Shown here piece by piece: positions 54,677 through 63,499 of a DNA stretch of 64,000 nt. Positions within the stretch are counted from its first letter, which is position 1. Each line of letters begins with the position of its first letter. Where the stretch lies: positions 2,542,001 through 2,606,000 of the forward strand of contig NZ_CP012982.1 of NCBI RefSeq assembly GCF_001411495.1, read 5' to 3'. The stretch comes from Burkholderia cepacia ATCC 25416. Lineage in GTDB: Bacteria; Pseudomonadota; Gammaproteobacteria; Burkholderiales; Burkholderiaceae. The translations under genes and the position numbers were made by a program. The notes below the pieces were generated by a model, which did no database searches, was not told where the DNA came from, and saw only the letters and a program-made list of their open reading frames with translations.

Positions 54677-54912
54677 CGCGACGCCTCCCAATCATCTTCC
54701 GCAATCGGATCGAGAGGATTGTCATAGCGCATGACCGAGCCGCGCAATATGTCCAACGGCTGAGCTTCGCGTGCGTGATACGGCCGGATCTCGAGCGTCG
54801 GCTTGCCGTGATCGGTGACGATCAGGCTTTCGCCCGACGCCTCGACGAGCCGGAAGTACTCGAGTGCGCGAGCCTTGAATTCGGATTTCGATACGGGAGC
54901 GTGCGGCATCAT
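54673..54912 (-). CDS. Phd/YefM-type antitoxin
   Basis: 79 residues: an N-terminal Phd-type fold (VSKSEFKARALEYFRLVEASGESLIVTDHGKPTLEIRPY) that binds DNA, and an acidic C-terminus (NPLDPIAEDDWEA) that should mask the toxin. It is first in the pair. The start may be at 54912 or the adjacent Met at 54909. Confidence 0.85.
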   Translation of the reverse strand: MMPHAPVSKSEFKARALEYFRLVEASGESLIVTDHGKPTLEIRPYHAREAQPLDILRGSVMRYDNPLDPIAEDDWEASR

Positions 54913-54921
54913 GATATGAGC

Positions 54922-54945
54922 ATGGTCATTTGACGATGGTCATTT
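54922..54945 (-). promoter_or_regulatory. operator/promoter of the Phd-PIN pair
   Basis: ATGGTCATTT is repeated at 54922-54931 and 54936-54945, just upstream of the antitoxin gene. Antitoxins usually repress their own promoter by binding such repeats. Confidence 0.5.
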
Positions 54946-55000
54946 TAGTCATGGAGTCTGACGCAGCGCAAGCGCCGGGGGGCAGCATTACCCGTTCGCG

Positions 55001-55684
55001 TTACGCATCCGCCCACTTCCTCAACAGGTTGTGATAAATCCCCGTCAACGCAATGACCATCGGGTCCTTCGCGCCTTTCTCGGCGGACAGCGCCTGAATC
55101 TGCGTATCGAGCTGGAACAGCAGCGTGCGGTCGCCGTCGTCGCGCACCATGCTCTGGATCCAGAAGAACGACGCGACGCGCTCGCCTCGCGTGACGGGCG
55201 TCACATGATGCAGGCTCGACGCGGGATACAGCACGAGATCGCCTGCCGGCAGCTTCGCGCGATGGGTGCCGTACGTATCCTCGACACACAGCTCGCCGCC
55301 GTCGTACGCATCGGGTTCCTCGAGAAACAGTGTCGCCGACAGGTCGCTGCGCACGCGGAAATCCGTGCCGCGCAGCAGCCGGATCGCGTTGTCGACGTGC
55401 GTGCCGAACGTCTCGCCGCCTTCGTAGCGATTGAACAGCGGCGGAAACACCTTGAGCGGCAGCGCTGCCGAAAAGAACAGCGGGTGGCGCGCGAGCGCGT
55501 CCTGGATCGCGTCGCCCACCGCACGCGCGGCAGGCGAGCCTTCCGGCAATTGCCGGTTGCGTTTCGCGAGCGCCGACTGTGTGCCGGACGTCGCGTTCCC
55601 GTCGACCCATTCGGCCGCGTCGAGGTGGTCGCGGCATTGCGCGACCTGCGCCTTGGTCAACACGCCGGGGATATGAAGCATCAT
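55001..55684 (-). CDS. piuC: Fe(II)/2-oxoglutarate hydroxylase, PiuC type
   Basis: 227 residues, PKHD-type hydroxylase family. The iron ligands are His-x-Asp in [11 protein letters not shown] and a distal His in [20 protein letters not shown], and the 2-oxoglutarate Arg is the one in that last block. The substrate is unknown; the gene travels with TonB-dependent siderophore receptors, and iron acquisition is the presumed setting. Its start overlaps the Sel1 gene (ATGA). Confidence 0.9.
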   Translation of the reverse strand: MMLHIPGVLTKAQVAQCRDHLDAAEWVDGNATSGTQSALAKRNRQLPEGSPAARAVGDAIQDALARHPLFFSAALPLKVFPPLFNRYEGGETFGTHVDNAIRLLRGTDFRVRSDLSATLFLEEPDAYDGGELCVEDTYGTHRAKLPAGDLVLYPASSLHHVTPVTRGERVASFFWIQSMVRDDGDRTLLFQLDTQIQALSAEKGAKDPMVIALTGIYHNLLRKWADA

Positions 55685-56436
55685 GTTGCGGATTCCATGA
55701 CGTGCGGCGCCAGTTGCATTGCCGCCGCACGAAATGCGTCGATCGGCGACGACGCGAGATACGCGCGCATCTTCGCGACGAACGCGGGGGTAGCGGTGGT
55801 CGGCACGTGCGCGAGCCAGCCGAGCGCCTCGTCGATGCGCCCGCGCTCGGCAAGCAGCCGCGCATAGTTGAACTGGCCGCGGAAGTCGCCGGCGACGGCG
55901 GCGCGGCGATAGTGGTCGAACGCGGCGTCGGGGTCGGCCGGTACGACCCAGCCGTCCTCGTAGAAGCCGCCGATCAGGTTGATCGATTTCGCATGGCCGA
56001 GCGCGGCCGCGCGGCGGAACCAGTCGAGTGCGTCGGCGCGGTTCTCGTCGACGCCGTTGCCGAGCGCGAGCGCCGTCGCGTAGTTGTACATGCCCCAGTC
56101 GAGCCCCGCCTGAGCGGCGAGCCGGTACCAGTACACCGCGACCGGCGCGCACGCGGCCGTGCCCCAGCCGAACTCGTAACAGCGGCCGAGCATGTTCATC
56201 GCCATCGCGTGGCCGGCCCGCGCCGCGTGCCGGAACCAGTTGAACGCGGCCGCCGGGTCGCGCGCGACGCCATGCCCGTCGAGCAGATACTGCCCGTAGA
56301 CGGCCTGCGCATCGACGATGCCGTTGTCGGCCGCCGCCGCGACCCACGCGGCGGCGCGCTCGGGCGGCCCGGCCAGGATGTCGGCGAACTCGCGCGGCGA
56401 TACCGACGCGAGCGCCTTCAGCGACACGGCCTCCAT
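55681..56436 (-). CDS. Sel1-repeat protein
   Basis: 251 residues made of 4-5 Sel1/TPR-like repeats: [51 protein letters not shown]..., [32 protein letters not shown]. Such repeats bind proteins. No signal peptide is evident. It lies between the receptor gene (3-nt gap) and piuC (4-nt overlap), a widespread three-gene order in proteobacteria. Confidence 0.88.
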   Translation of the reverse strand: MEAVSLKALASVSPREFADILAGPPERAAAWVAAAADNGIVDAQAVYGQYLLDGHGVARDPAAAFNWFRHAARAGHAMAMNMLGRCYEFGWGTAACAPVAVYWYRLAAQAGLDWGMYNYATALALGNGVDENRADALDWFRRAAALGHAKSINLIGGFYEDGWVVPADPDAAFDHYRRAAVAGDFRGQFNYARLLAERGRIDEALGWLAHVPTTATPAFVAKMRAYLASSPIDAFRAAAMQLAPHVMESAT

Positions 56437-56439
56437 CGA

Positions 56440-58686
56440 TCAGTAGCGCGCGTTCAGCGTGACGAACGCCGAGCGGCCCGGGGCGATCGACGCGTAGTGT
56501 GCCGGGTACGCCTGGTCGAAGTAGGTGCGGTTGAACAGGTTGTTCACGTTCAGCTGCAGGTCGAGCTTCTTGTTGATCCGGTACTGCGCCATTGCATCGA
56601 AGCGCCAGTACGACGGCACCGCTCGCAGGTTCGCGGGATCGCCGAACACTTCCGACATGTAGAACGCGCCGCCGCCGACCGTGAACTTCGGCGTCACGTC
56701 GTAGTTCGACCACATCGTGAGGCTGTGCTTCGGCGTGTTCGGGAAGCGGTTGCCGTTGTTCGCCGCGTCCTTGCCGTTGTCGCGCAGCGCGCTCTTCATG
56801 TACGTGTAGCCGCCGAACACCTGCCACTGTTTCGTGATCTGGCCGGCGACGCCGAGCTCGAGGCCCTGCACGCGCTTGTTGCCGACCATCGCGTACTGGT
56901 TGTTCGGCAGCGTCACGCGCGCGTTCGTCGTATCGATCTGGAACAGCGCGGCGGTGAGTGACAGCTTGTCGTTCAGCACGTTCCACTTGGTGCCGAGCTC
57001 GATGCCGCGGTTCTTCTCGGGCGCCATCTGGTCGGCGTTCGGGCCGACGCCGCCGCGGCCCGGCGTGAGCGATTGCGTCTCGCTGCCTTCGCCGAGCAGC
57101 ATGCCGGCCGGCGTCGACGACGTCGCGTACGACGCGTAGATGCTGCCGTTCTGCGCGGGCTTGAACACGAGGCCGGCCTGCCAGTTCACGAGCGTGTCGT
57201 CGCGCGTATAGGTTTTGCCGCCGTTGGCCTTGGTGTCGGTGAAGCGGGTCGAGTAGTCGTCGACGCGCACGCCGGCGTTGACCTGCCAGCGCGGCGTGAT
57301 CTCGATCGTGTCGAAGCCGTAGATCGACTTCGTCGTGGTGCGTGCATGCGCGTAGTCGTTGTTGCGCGTGATCGAACCGGCCCACGGATCGTTCGGGTTC
57401 GGCGACCATAGGCTCGTGCAGTTGTAGCCCGATGCGGCGCCGATGCCGTTCTGGCAGACCTTGCCGGTGTCGGTCGCGACCTTGTATGAATCGCGCTTGC
57501 CCCATTCGCGCGTCAGCTCGATGCCGGTCGTGAAGCTGTGCTTGAACGGACCGGTGCGGAACTCGCCGAACAGCTCGGTCAGGTTCGCCAGGCTGTTGAT
57601 CGAGCTGTCGCGGTTGTTGTTGCGGCGCCAGACCTTGCCGTTCACCACGTTGCCCTGGCTGTCGTCCGGCTGGGTCCAGATGTAGTCCTGCGTCGATTCC
57701 GTGTAACGCGTGGTGTTGCGGATCGTCAGCGCCGACGTGATGTCGTGCTCGATCTTGATCGTGCTGATGTCCGACGTGGTCTTGCGGAAGTCGCGGTCGA
57801 TCAGCCCGTAGAAGTTGTGGCGGTCGACGGGGGCCGGATAGATCGTGCCGACGTTTGCCGGTTTGTTCGACGCCGTATAGAAATACGGGATGCCGCCGTC
57901 GGGCATGTCGTCGGTCGACAGGTGGTAGTAGCTCGCGGTAACGCGCGTCGGCGTGCCGAGGCCGAACGCGATCGACGGCGCGACGCCCCAGCGCTCGTTG
58001 TTGACGGCGTCGCGGCCGGCGACGTCGTTGTTGTGGCTCATCAGGTTCAGGCGGAACGCGGCGTGATCGGCGAACTGCCAGTTGCCGTCGGCCGTGAAGC
58101 GGCGATAGCGGTCGGTGCCGAGGCCCGCGCTCGCGGCGGCGGTGGTGCCGAGGTGCGGGGCCTTCGTGATCAGGTTGATGCTGCCGCCCGCGCCGCCGCG
58201 GCCGCCGTATGCGCCGTCGGAACCCTTGGTGATCTCGATGCGCTCGGTATTGAAGATCTCGCGCGTCGTGGCGCCCGTGTCGCGCATGCCGTCGACGAAC
58301 ATGCTGCCCTGCGTGTCGTAGCCGCGGATGAACGGACGGTCGCCGAGCGGGTTGCCGCCTTCGCCGGCGCCGAACGTGATGCCGGGCACGGTGCGCAGCG
58401 CTTCCGTCAGCGTCGACGCGCCGCTGTTCTGGATCAGCTCCTGCGGGATCACGGTGACGGATTTCGGCGTGTCGACGAGCGGCGCGGTGAATTTCACGGA
58501 AGCCGAGAAATCGGCCTTGTAGCTGTGCTCGGCCTTGCCCTGCACCTCGATCGGCGCGAGATGGCCTTCGGTGCCGGCCGGGGCGGGCGGCGGCGTGCCG
58601 TCCGCCGCGAATGCCGGGCTGGCGGCGAGCACGCTGCACAGGGTGGTGAATTTGCCGAGCTTCAGCTCGTCGGGACGTGACTTCAT
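56440..58686 (-). CDS. TonB-dependent siderophore receptor (catecholate, Fiu-like)
   Basis: 748 residues. A signal peptide ([18 protein letters not shown]) precedes a plug domain (about 60-190: [54 protein letters not shown]) and a 22-strand barrel ending in AFVTLNARY with a C-terminal aromatic residue. It takes up ferric siderophores, probably catecholates, with energy from TonB. The association with piuC is as in Pseudomonas PiuA-PiuC. A possible Fur site lies about 115 nt upstream. Confidence 0.92.
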   Translation of the reverse strand: MKSRPDELKLGKFTTLCSVLAASPAFAADGTPPPAPAGTEGHLAPIEVQGKAEHSYKADFSASVKFTAPLVDTPKSVTVIPQELIQNSGASTLTEALRTVPGITFGAGEGGNPLGDRPFIRGYDTQGSMFVDGMRDTGATTREIFNTERIEITKGSDGAYGGRGGAGGSINLITKAPHLGTTAAASAGLGTDRYRRFTADGNWQFADHAAFRLNLMSHNNDVAGRDAVNNERWGVAPSIAFGLGTPTRVTASYYHLSTDDMPDGGIPYFYTASNKPANVGTIYPAPVDRHNFYGLIDRDFRKTTSDISTIKIEHDITSALTIRNTTRYTESTQDYIWTQPDDSQGNVVNGKVWRRNNNRDSSINSLANLTELFGEFRTGPFKHSFTTGIELTREWGKRDSYKVATDTGKVCQNGIGAASGYNCTSLWSPNPNDPWAGSITRNNDYAHARTTTKSIYGFDTIEITPRWQVNAGVRVDDYSTRFTDTKANGGKTYTRDDTLVNWQAGLVFKPAQNGSIYASYATSSTPAGMLLGEGSETQSLTPGRGGVGPNADQMAPEKNRGIELGTKWNVLNDKLSLTAALFQIDTTNARVTLPNNQYAMVGNKRVQGLELGVAGQITKQWQVFGGYTYMKSALRDNGKDAANNGNRFPNTPKHSLTMWSNYDVTPKFTVGGGAFYMSEVFGDPANLRAVPSYWRFDAMAQYRINKKLDLQLNVNNLFNRTYFDQAYPAHYASIAPGRSAFVTLNARY

Positions 58687-58798
58687 GGTGCGCTTCGACC
58701 TCGCGGTGTGGCCCCGGGGCGGTGCGCTGCGGAAATGTGCACGCCGCCGGGAATTATTACGATTTGTTTTCAGGCGGCATTCTATGTAATTTCATCGC

Positions 58799-58822
58799 GA
58801 ATGAGAAGCGTTCTTGTTCTCG
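58799..58822 (-). promoter_or_regulatory. possible Fur box
   Basis: AATGAGAAGCGTTCTTGTTCTC holds AATGAGAA and GTTCTTGTTCTC arms that resemble Fur hexamers on both strands. It lies 113-136 nt upstream of the receptor gene. The match is partial. Confidence 0.4.
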
Positions 58823-58938
58823 TTTATTGGGTAATTGTTGACGAATGTGACAGGGGCGTTGAGGGGGGAGATTGGCCGAATGACCAGATAGAAAGGGCTT
58901 GTCGGGCCGGTTAGAGTCGCAGTGGCGCGATTCACTTG

Positions 58939-58967
58939 GTATGACAGCAAAATGCTAATATGACTGC
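58939..58967 (+). promoter_or_regulatory. operator repeats of the FitAB-type pair
   Basis: TATGACAGCA (58939-58948) and TATGACTGCA (58958-58967) repeat with a 19-bp period, 30-60 nt before the antitoxin start. This is the expected site for FitA-type autorepression. Confidence 0.45.
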
Positions 58968-58995
58968 ATTGAAAGCAATCTTGATGAGGCGCACC

Positions 58996-59235
58996 ATGCC
59001 GGTGATCACCGTCCGAAATCTGTCCGATGAAGTGCATCGAGCACTTCGCATTCGCGCGGCCCAACATGGGCGCAGCACCGAAGCCGAGGTGCGCGACATT
59101 CTCGAACAGGCCGTTCTTCCGGGCGGGCGGCTCAAGCTGGGAACGATGCTGGCGGCAATCGGGCAGGAGGCCGGCGGATTCGATTTCGACGCCCAGCGCG
59201 ACAAGACGCCTGCCGATCCGATGAGCTTCGAATGA
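58996..59235 (+). CDS. FitA-type ribbon-helix-helix antitoxin
   Basis: 79 residues. The N-terminal ribbon-helix-helix (MPVITVRNLSDEVHRALRIRAAQHGRSTEAEVRDILEQAV) matches FitA; the acidic C-terminus should bind the toxin. The ATG at 58996 follows GATGAGG. The stop codon overlaps the toxin start (ATGA). Confidence 0.88.
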   Translation: MPVITVRNLSDEVHRALRIRAAQHGRSTEAEVRDILEQAVLPGGRLKLGTMLAAIGQEAGGFDFDAQRDKTPADPMSFE

Positions 59236-59651
59236 TCCTTGTTGATACGAATGTCATTTCCGAACCGCTACGACGCGAGCCGAACGCGGCCGTGATCGAG
59301 TGGCTCGATGCCCAGAATGTCGAAACCTTGTTTCTGGCTGCGATCAGTCTCGCGGAAATACGATTGGGCGTGGCTGTATTGCCGGAAGGACGCCGGCGAG
59401 AGTGGCTGCATCAGAGCATCGAGCAGCGCGTGCTGCCATTGTTTCGCGGACGAATCCTGCCATTCGACGATGCTGCGAGCAAAGCGTATGCGAGCCTTCG
59501 CGCACGCGCTCGTGCCGCAGGTGTCGCAATTGCACCATCCGATGGTTTTATCGCCGGCACGGCCGAAGCGAACGGCCTGATCGTCGCCACGCGCGATGTC
59601 ACGCCGTTCGAGGCAATGGGAATTCGCGTAATCGACCCGTGGGCGCGCTAA
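59232..59651 (+). CDS. PIN-domain toxin, FitB/VapC type
   Basis: 139 residues with PIN acidic residues in MILVDTNVISEPLRREPN, LAEIRLGVAVLPEGRRR, APSDGFIAGTAEANGLIVATRDVTPFE. It should be an RNase inhibited by the product of the preceding gene. The motifs look intact. Confidence 0.9.
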   Translation: MILVDTNVISEPLRREPNAAVIEWLDAQNVETLFLAAISLAEIRLGVAVLPEGRRREWLHQSIEQRVLPLFRGRILPFDDAASKAYASLRARARAAGVAIAPSDGFIAGTAEANGLIVATRDVTPFEAMGIRVIDPWAR

Positions 59652-59695
59652 CGAGCCCACGGCTGCCGGCCGCGCAGGCTGCCCCGCAATTGAAA

Positions 59696-59720
59696 AACGC
59701 GCCGTGCGATGCGGCGCGTT
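59696..59720 (-). terminator. intrinsic terminator of the carbamoyltransferase gene
   Basis: AACGCGCCG (59696-59704) pairs with CGGCGCGTT (59712-59720). In the minus direction the stem runs into GTTTTTC. It can also end the toxin transcript from the other side. Confidence 0.75.
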
Positions 59721-59786
59721 CTGCTTCAGGCGAGCGCGCCGCCGACCTGAAACGACGGCAGGCGGGCGCGAGATCCCGGATGCGGT

Positions 59787-61082
59787 TCAATCGACGCCGT
59801 GAAACACCGCGTCCTCCGGCCCGAGGTATGCCGGCGGGCGCCACGTCGCGTCGCGCATCGAATGCTGGACGAGGTTCTCGACGCCGAGCAGCACCGCGAA
59901 GATCGCCATCCGCACCGGAATGCCGTTGTCGGTCTGGCGGAAGATCGCGAGGCGCGGGTCGCGGTTCAGGTCGACCGACAGGTCGTTCGCGCCGGGCCGG
60001 CTGTCGCGCGGCAGCGGGTGCATGATCAGCGTGTCGGGCTTGCACACCGTATCGACGAGCGCCTGGTTGATCTGGAAATCCGGCGTGTAGCCTTCGAACG
60101 ACTCGTCGGTGAAGCGCTCCTTCTGGATTCGCGTCGCGTAGACGACGTCCGCGCCGCGCAGCCCGGCCGCGAGGTCGGTCGTCTGCTCGATCACGTGGCC
60201 GTTCGTCGCGATCTGGTCGACGATGTAGGCCGGCATCTCGAGCGTCGGCGGCGACACGAGCGTGAACTTCAGCCCGCGGTACAGCGCAAGCAGCTTGACG
60301 AGCGAGTGCACGGTGCGGCCGTACTTGAGGTCGCCGACCAGCGCGATGTGCGCGCCGTCGACGATCTTGCCGAGCCGCGAGAACTCGCGCTGGATCGTAT
60401 AGAGATCGAGCAGCGCCTGGCTCGGGTGCTCGCCGGGGCCGTCGCCGCCGTTGATCACGGGCAGGTTGGTCGCGCGCGCGAACTCGGCCACCGAGCCTTT
60501 CTCCGGGTGGCGGATCACGAGTGCATCGACGTAGCCGGCCATCACGCGGCTCGTGTCGTAGATCGATTCACCCTTGGCCATCGACGAGAACGTGAAACCC
60601 GTCGTGTCGCACACCGAGCCGCCGAGCCGGCAGAAGGCGGCGCCGAACGACACGCGCGTACGCGTGCTGGCTTCGAAGAACAGGTTGCCGAGCACGGCGC
60701 CTTCCAGGACGCGCGAAATCTTGTGGCGGCGTGCGATCGGCTGCATCACGTCGGCCACGCGAAACAGCGCCTCGACCGATTCCCGCGAGAACTGGTCGAC
60801 CGACAGCAGCTGCGGCTTGCCTTCGAAAAAGAACTGCTTGGCGAGCCCTTGGTTATCTACGCTTTGCGTATAGCTGCCGCCTTCCGGTGCCGAGCGCTCG
60901 ACGATTTCCGACACGAAGCGCTCGACGATCTCGGGCATCCCGCGCGATTCCTGCGAATCGTCGGGCAACAGCCAGGTGTCCAGCGCGCGCCGGCTGACGC
61001 CGATGCGATTGGCGAACGCTTCGCGGGTCATGTTGAGGCGGCGCATCGCGTCGCGGAGGAAGGCTTGCTGGGGAACGGTCAT
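59787..61082 (-). CDS. aspartate carbamoyltransferase with N-terminal helix-turn-helix domain
   Basis: 431 residues against about 310 for E. coli PyrB. Residues about 90-431 are a complete carbamoyltransferase: phosphate-binding FFEASTRTRVSF (135-146), the mobile loop with Lys170 (SMAKGES), GDGPGEHPSQALLDLYT, GDLKYGRTVHSLVKLLALY and MHPLPRD. It should join carbamoyl phosphate and aspartate in pyrimidine synthesis. Residues about 8-40 (FLRDAMRRLNMTREAFANRIGVSRRALDTWLLP) fit an XRE-like helix-turn-helix. A perfect 21-bp palindrome lies 18 nt before the ATG, so the enzyme may bind its own promoter. The start 61082 is the first Met before the helix-turn-helix; the ribosome-binding site GGAG is in the space after the palindrome. 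Confidence 0.88.
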   Translation of the reverse strand: MTVPQQAFLRDAMRRLNMTREAFANRIGVSRRALDTWLLPDDSQESRGMPEIVERFVSEIVERSAPEGGSYTQSVDNQGLAKQFFFEGKPQLLSVDQFSRESVEALFRVADVMQPIARRHKISRVLEGAVLGNLFFEASTRTRVSFGAAFCRLGGSVCDTTGFTFSSMAKGESIYDTSRVMAGYVDALVIRHPEKGSVAEFARATNLPVINGGDGPGEHPSQALLDLYTIQREFSRLGKIVDGAHIALVGDLKYGRTVHSLVKLLALYRGLKFTLVSPPTLEMPAYIVDQIATNGHVIEQTTDLAAGLRGADVVYATRIQKERFTDESFEGYTPDFQINQALVDTVCKPDTLIMHPLPRDSRPGANDLSVDLNRDPRLAIFRQTDNGIPVRMAIFAVLLGVENLVQHSMRDATWRPPAYLGPEDAVFHGVD

Positions 61083-61100
61083 CGGCGGCTCCTGGCGGAA

Positions 61101-61121
61101 AATATACGCGGTGCGTATATT
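61101..61121. promoter_or_regulatory. perfect palindrome before the carbamoyltransferase gene
   Basis: AATATACGC-GGT-GCGTATATT is a 9-bp perfect inverted repeat with a 3-nt centre, ending 18 nt upstream of the start codon. It overlaps where the ribosome-binding site region or promoter -10 would be and has the size of an XRE-type operator. Confidence 0.75.
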
Positions 61122-61240
61122 AGTTCCTGGCGCGTTGAAGTCAAGGAAAATCTGCGCGAACCGGCTGTGTGGCCCATGTGACATGCGGCGGGTTCGTAGT
61201 GGCGCGTCGCGGCCGTCTCCGTATAATCAGGTCAGGCCCC

Positions 61241-61263
61241 GTGCCCGGCGTCTTGCCGGGCAC
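61241..61263 (+). promoter_or_regulatory. hairpin in the entericidin leader
   Basis: GTGCCCGGC-5 nt-GCCGGGCAC is a perfect 9-bp stem, 53 nt before the entericidin start. TATAAT at 61222-61227 is a good -10 box just upstream, so the hairpin would be near the 5' end of the mRNA and may stabilise it. Confidence 0.5.
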
Positions 61264-61315
61264 CGCGCCGCATACGATTCGCCCGTCGGGCTTGTTGATT
61301 CGAAGGAGAATGAGA

Positions 61316-61450
61316 ATGACGCGTACGATTGCTGCAATGCTGCTGGTGGTGACCGCCGCGCTCGCCGGTTGCAACACGGTCGCCGGTGTGGGCCAGGATA
61401 TTTCGAAGGGTGGCCAGGCGATCAGCGATACGGCTGAAAAGGCCAAGTAA
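61316..61450 (+). CDS. entericidin-type small lipoprotein
   Basis: 44 residues: MTRTIAAMLLVVTAALAGC is a lipoprotein signal with lipobox LAGC, then NTVAGVGQDISKGGQAISDTAEKAK, the entericidin EcnA/EcnB motif (NTxxGxGxDIxxGGxxIxxxA). The peptide is lipidated and placed in the envelope; EcnB is toxic and EcnA protective in E. coli, here only one copy is present. ATG 61316 is chosen over 61310 because GAAGGAG then has a 7-nt spacing. Confidence 0.9.
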   Translation: MTRTIAAMLLVVTAALAGCNTVAGVGQDISKGGQAISDTAEKAK

Positions 61451-61472
61451 GCCGGCCGGTTTCGGAATGCAG

Positions 61473-61520
61473 AAAGCGCCGGGCCGTCCCGCGATTGCGG
61501 GGCGGCCCGGCGCTTTTTTT
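61473..61520. terminator. strong bidirectional terminator
   Basis: A 20-bp stem (AAAGCGCCGGGCCG and on, with one G-U pair) ends in seven T on the plus strand. It ends the entericidin transcript. Confidence 0.9.
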
Positions 61521-61553
61521 CGGCCCGTGCCGACGTCGGCGACGCCGGCGGCG

Positions 61554-62102
61554 TCACGCGTGTTCGACGAACGCGTAGCGGCCTTCGACCTTGCGCGGCG
61601 TGAACCAGCCGTAGTCGGGGAACATCCGGTTGCGCACGTACCAGACGTAGCCCACCAGCAACGCGGTGATCACGAGACTCGGCAGCGCGGTCGACGGATC
61701 GCGTCCGAGCTCGGCGATGGTCTTCGGCAACTGCAGCAGCGACAGCAGGATGAACGCGTGATAGGCGCCGACGCGATGGGTCGCGAAGCCCCAGATGAAC
61801 AGCAGCGACAGCGGCACGGTCAACGTCAGGAACACGGCCACGAGGCCGGTGCCGGCGCCGCTTGCGAAGAAGTAATACGCGAGCACGAGGCTGATCGCCA
61901 ACTGGGCGATACCGAGCGCGACCAGGATCCGGACGTGCACCTTGTTCTTGCGGCAGCGCTCGGGGTCGGGGCGCGATGCGATCAGGCGCGCGAGCACGCG
62001 ATCCTTGAGCCCCTGTCCGGACAGTTCGGCCAGTGCGTCGGCCTTCCTCGTTCCCGCGGAGAGCAGCACCGCGATTCTTGTTTTGGCTTCCTTCCTGTTC
62101 AT
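61554..62102 (-). CDS. multi-pass membrane protein, unknown
   Basis: 182 residues. A basic N-terminal part of about 50 residues (MNRKEAKTRIAVLLSAGTRKADALAELSGQGLKDRVLARLIASRPDP) precedes four membrane segments (VRILVALGIAQLAISLVLAYYFF; TGLVAVFLTLTVPLSLLFIWGF; GAYHAFILLSLLQLP; LPSLVITALLVGYVWYV). No transporter or enzyme family was recognised. The ATG at 62102 is chosen because it starts the basic region. Confidence 0.7.
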   Translation of the reverse strand: MNRKEAKTRIAVLLSAGTRKADALAELSGQGLKDRVLARLIASRPDPERCRKNKVHVRILVALGIAQLAISLVLAYYFFASGAGTGLVAVFLTLTVPLSLLFIWGFATHRVGAYHAFILLSLLQLPKTIAELGRDPSTALPSLVITALLVGYVWYVRNRMFPDYGWFTPRKVEGRYAFVEHA

Positions 62103-62286
62103 TGCGTGTCGGATTGTTGTTCGATGGTTGTCAAAGGGGCCGGCCACGCGAATATTGCATCTTGCGGGGTGGTGCGCAATCGATTTGCGGCACGCGGACA
62201 CATTCCTACAGTGGCCGGGGGCGCGGGCCACGACGATGTGACGGGAGGAAGTGGCCGCCGTTGCCGCAATCCCGCGATGACCGCAG

Positions 62287-63240
62287 TCAGTCGGCGGCGG
62301 TTTGAGCGGGCGCGCGCGCGGGGCTGGCTGGCCGGGCATCGTGCGTGTCGGCGAGCCGCTCGCGCCGCCGCGTCGCGCCGACGAGCATGCCCGCGACGAC
62401 GAGCGCGATGCCGGCGACCCGCGTGACGTTCAACGTTTCACCGAACAGCGCGACCGCGAACAGCACGGCCGAGACCGGCGCGACCGCCGTGAACAGCGCG
62501 GCCTCGGTTCCGCTGGTGCGCGCCGAACCCGCGTACCAGCACAGGTAGCCGAGCACGGTCGGCACCAGCGCGTAGTAGGCGATTGCCGACACGGCGCCGA
62601 CAGTCCAGCCGTCTGCGACCGCGTGCCATTCGAATACAGCCGGCACGAGCGCGAGCACGAAGCCGAGGCCCGACATCGCGGTGGACAGCGCGAGCGGCGG
62701 CAGCGGCGCGGCAAGGCGCCGGTTGAGCAGGATGAATACGGCTTCGCATGCGACGGCGGCCAGCACCAGTGCATCGCCGGCAAGCGTCCGGAGCGACGGC
62801 AGCGCGTGGCCGGGGGCGAACGTGACGAACAGCACGCCGGCCGTGGCGAGCGCGGCGGCCGCCCAGTCGCGCGGCGTCTGCCGCTCGCGCAGCACGACGG
62901 CCGCGATCAGCGTCGACATCGCGGGCAGCGTGCCGAGCATCACGCCAGCGTCGAGCGGCGACGACAGCTTTGTGCCGCTGATCAGCAGCACCGTATAACC
63001 GACGCCGCCCGCCGCAGCCTGGATGACGAGCAACACGGCGTCGCGGGTGGAAATGCGTGGCCAGCGCATTCGCTGCGCGCGCATCAGCGCGAGCAGCAGC
63101 GGTGTCGCGATCAGGAAGCGCAGCGCGGTGGCCGTGAACGGCGGCAGGCCGCCTGCCGCGAGACGGCTCGCGATGACGGTGCTGCCGACGCCCGCCATTG
63201 CGGCGGCGAGATAGAGATAGCCGATCAGTCGTGTCTTCAT
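62287..63240 (-). CDS. EamA/DMT-family transporter
   Basis: 317 residues with ten hydrophobic segments in two EamA repeats (GYLYLAAAMAGVGSTVIASRLAAGGLPPFTATALRFLIATPLLLAL ... LAGDALVLAAVACEAVFILLNRRLAAPLPPLALSTAMSGLGFVL). Members export amino acids or metabolites. The ATG at 63240 or the one at 63249 is the start; both have poor ribosome-binding sites. A hexanucleotide repeat tract lies 115 nt upstream. An in-frame extension through the repeats to 63555 exists, but lacks coding character. Confidence 0.85.
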   Translation of the reverse strand: MKTRLIGYLYLAAAMAGVGSTVIASRLAAGGLPPFTATALRFLIATPLLLALMRAQRMRWPRISTRDAVLLVIQAAAGGVGYTVLLISGTKLSSPLDAGVMLGTLPAMSTLIAAVVLRERQTPRDWAAAALATAGVLFVTFAPGHALPSLRTLAGDALVLAAVACEAVFILLNRRLAAPLPPLALSTAMSGLGFVLALVPAVFEWHAVADGWTVGAVSAIAYYALVPTVLGYLCWYAGSARTSGTEAALFTAVAPVSAVLFAVALFGETLNVTRVAGIALVVAGMLVGATRRRERLADTHDARPASPARAPAQTAAD

Positions 63241-63354
63241 GCGCCGCATCGTCGCGTATGGCGGAGTCGCGCGTCTTGAACGAAATTGCAGCGGGCGCGG
63301 GAGTGTCGAGGGCCGTGCGTGGGGCGTTGCGCGCGTGCGTTCGCGCAGACTGCT

Positions 63355-63420
63355 GTCGAAGTCGAAGTCGAAGTCGAAGTCGAAGCCCAAGCCCAAGCCC
63401 AAGCCCAAGCCCAAGCCCAA
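63355..63420. repeat. hexanucleotide tandem repeats
   Basis: Five copies of GTCGAA (63355-63384) are followed by six copies of GCCCAA (63385-63420). The tract lies between the AraC-type gene and the EamA transporter gene, both on the minus strand, so it falls in the leader of the transporter gene. Such tracts change copy number by slippage. Confidence 0.9.
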
Positions 63421-63499
63421 GCCGCGCCAGCCGTCGTCGACGTGGGGGCCCGCCTTCGATCGCCTTGCGACCGATCGCGTTGCGCGGGGACGCAGGGCA

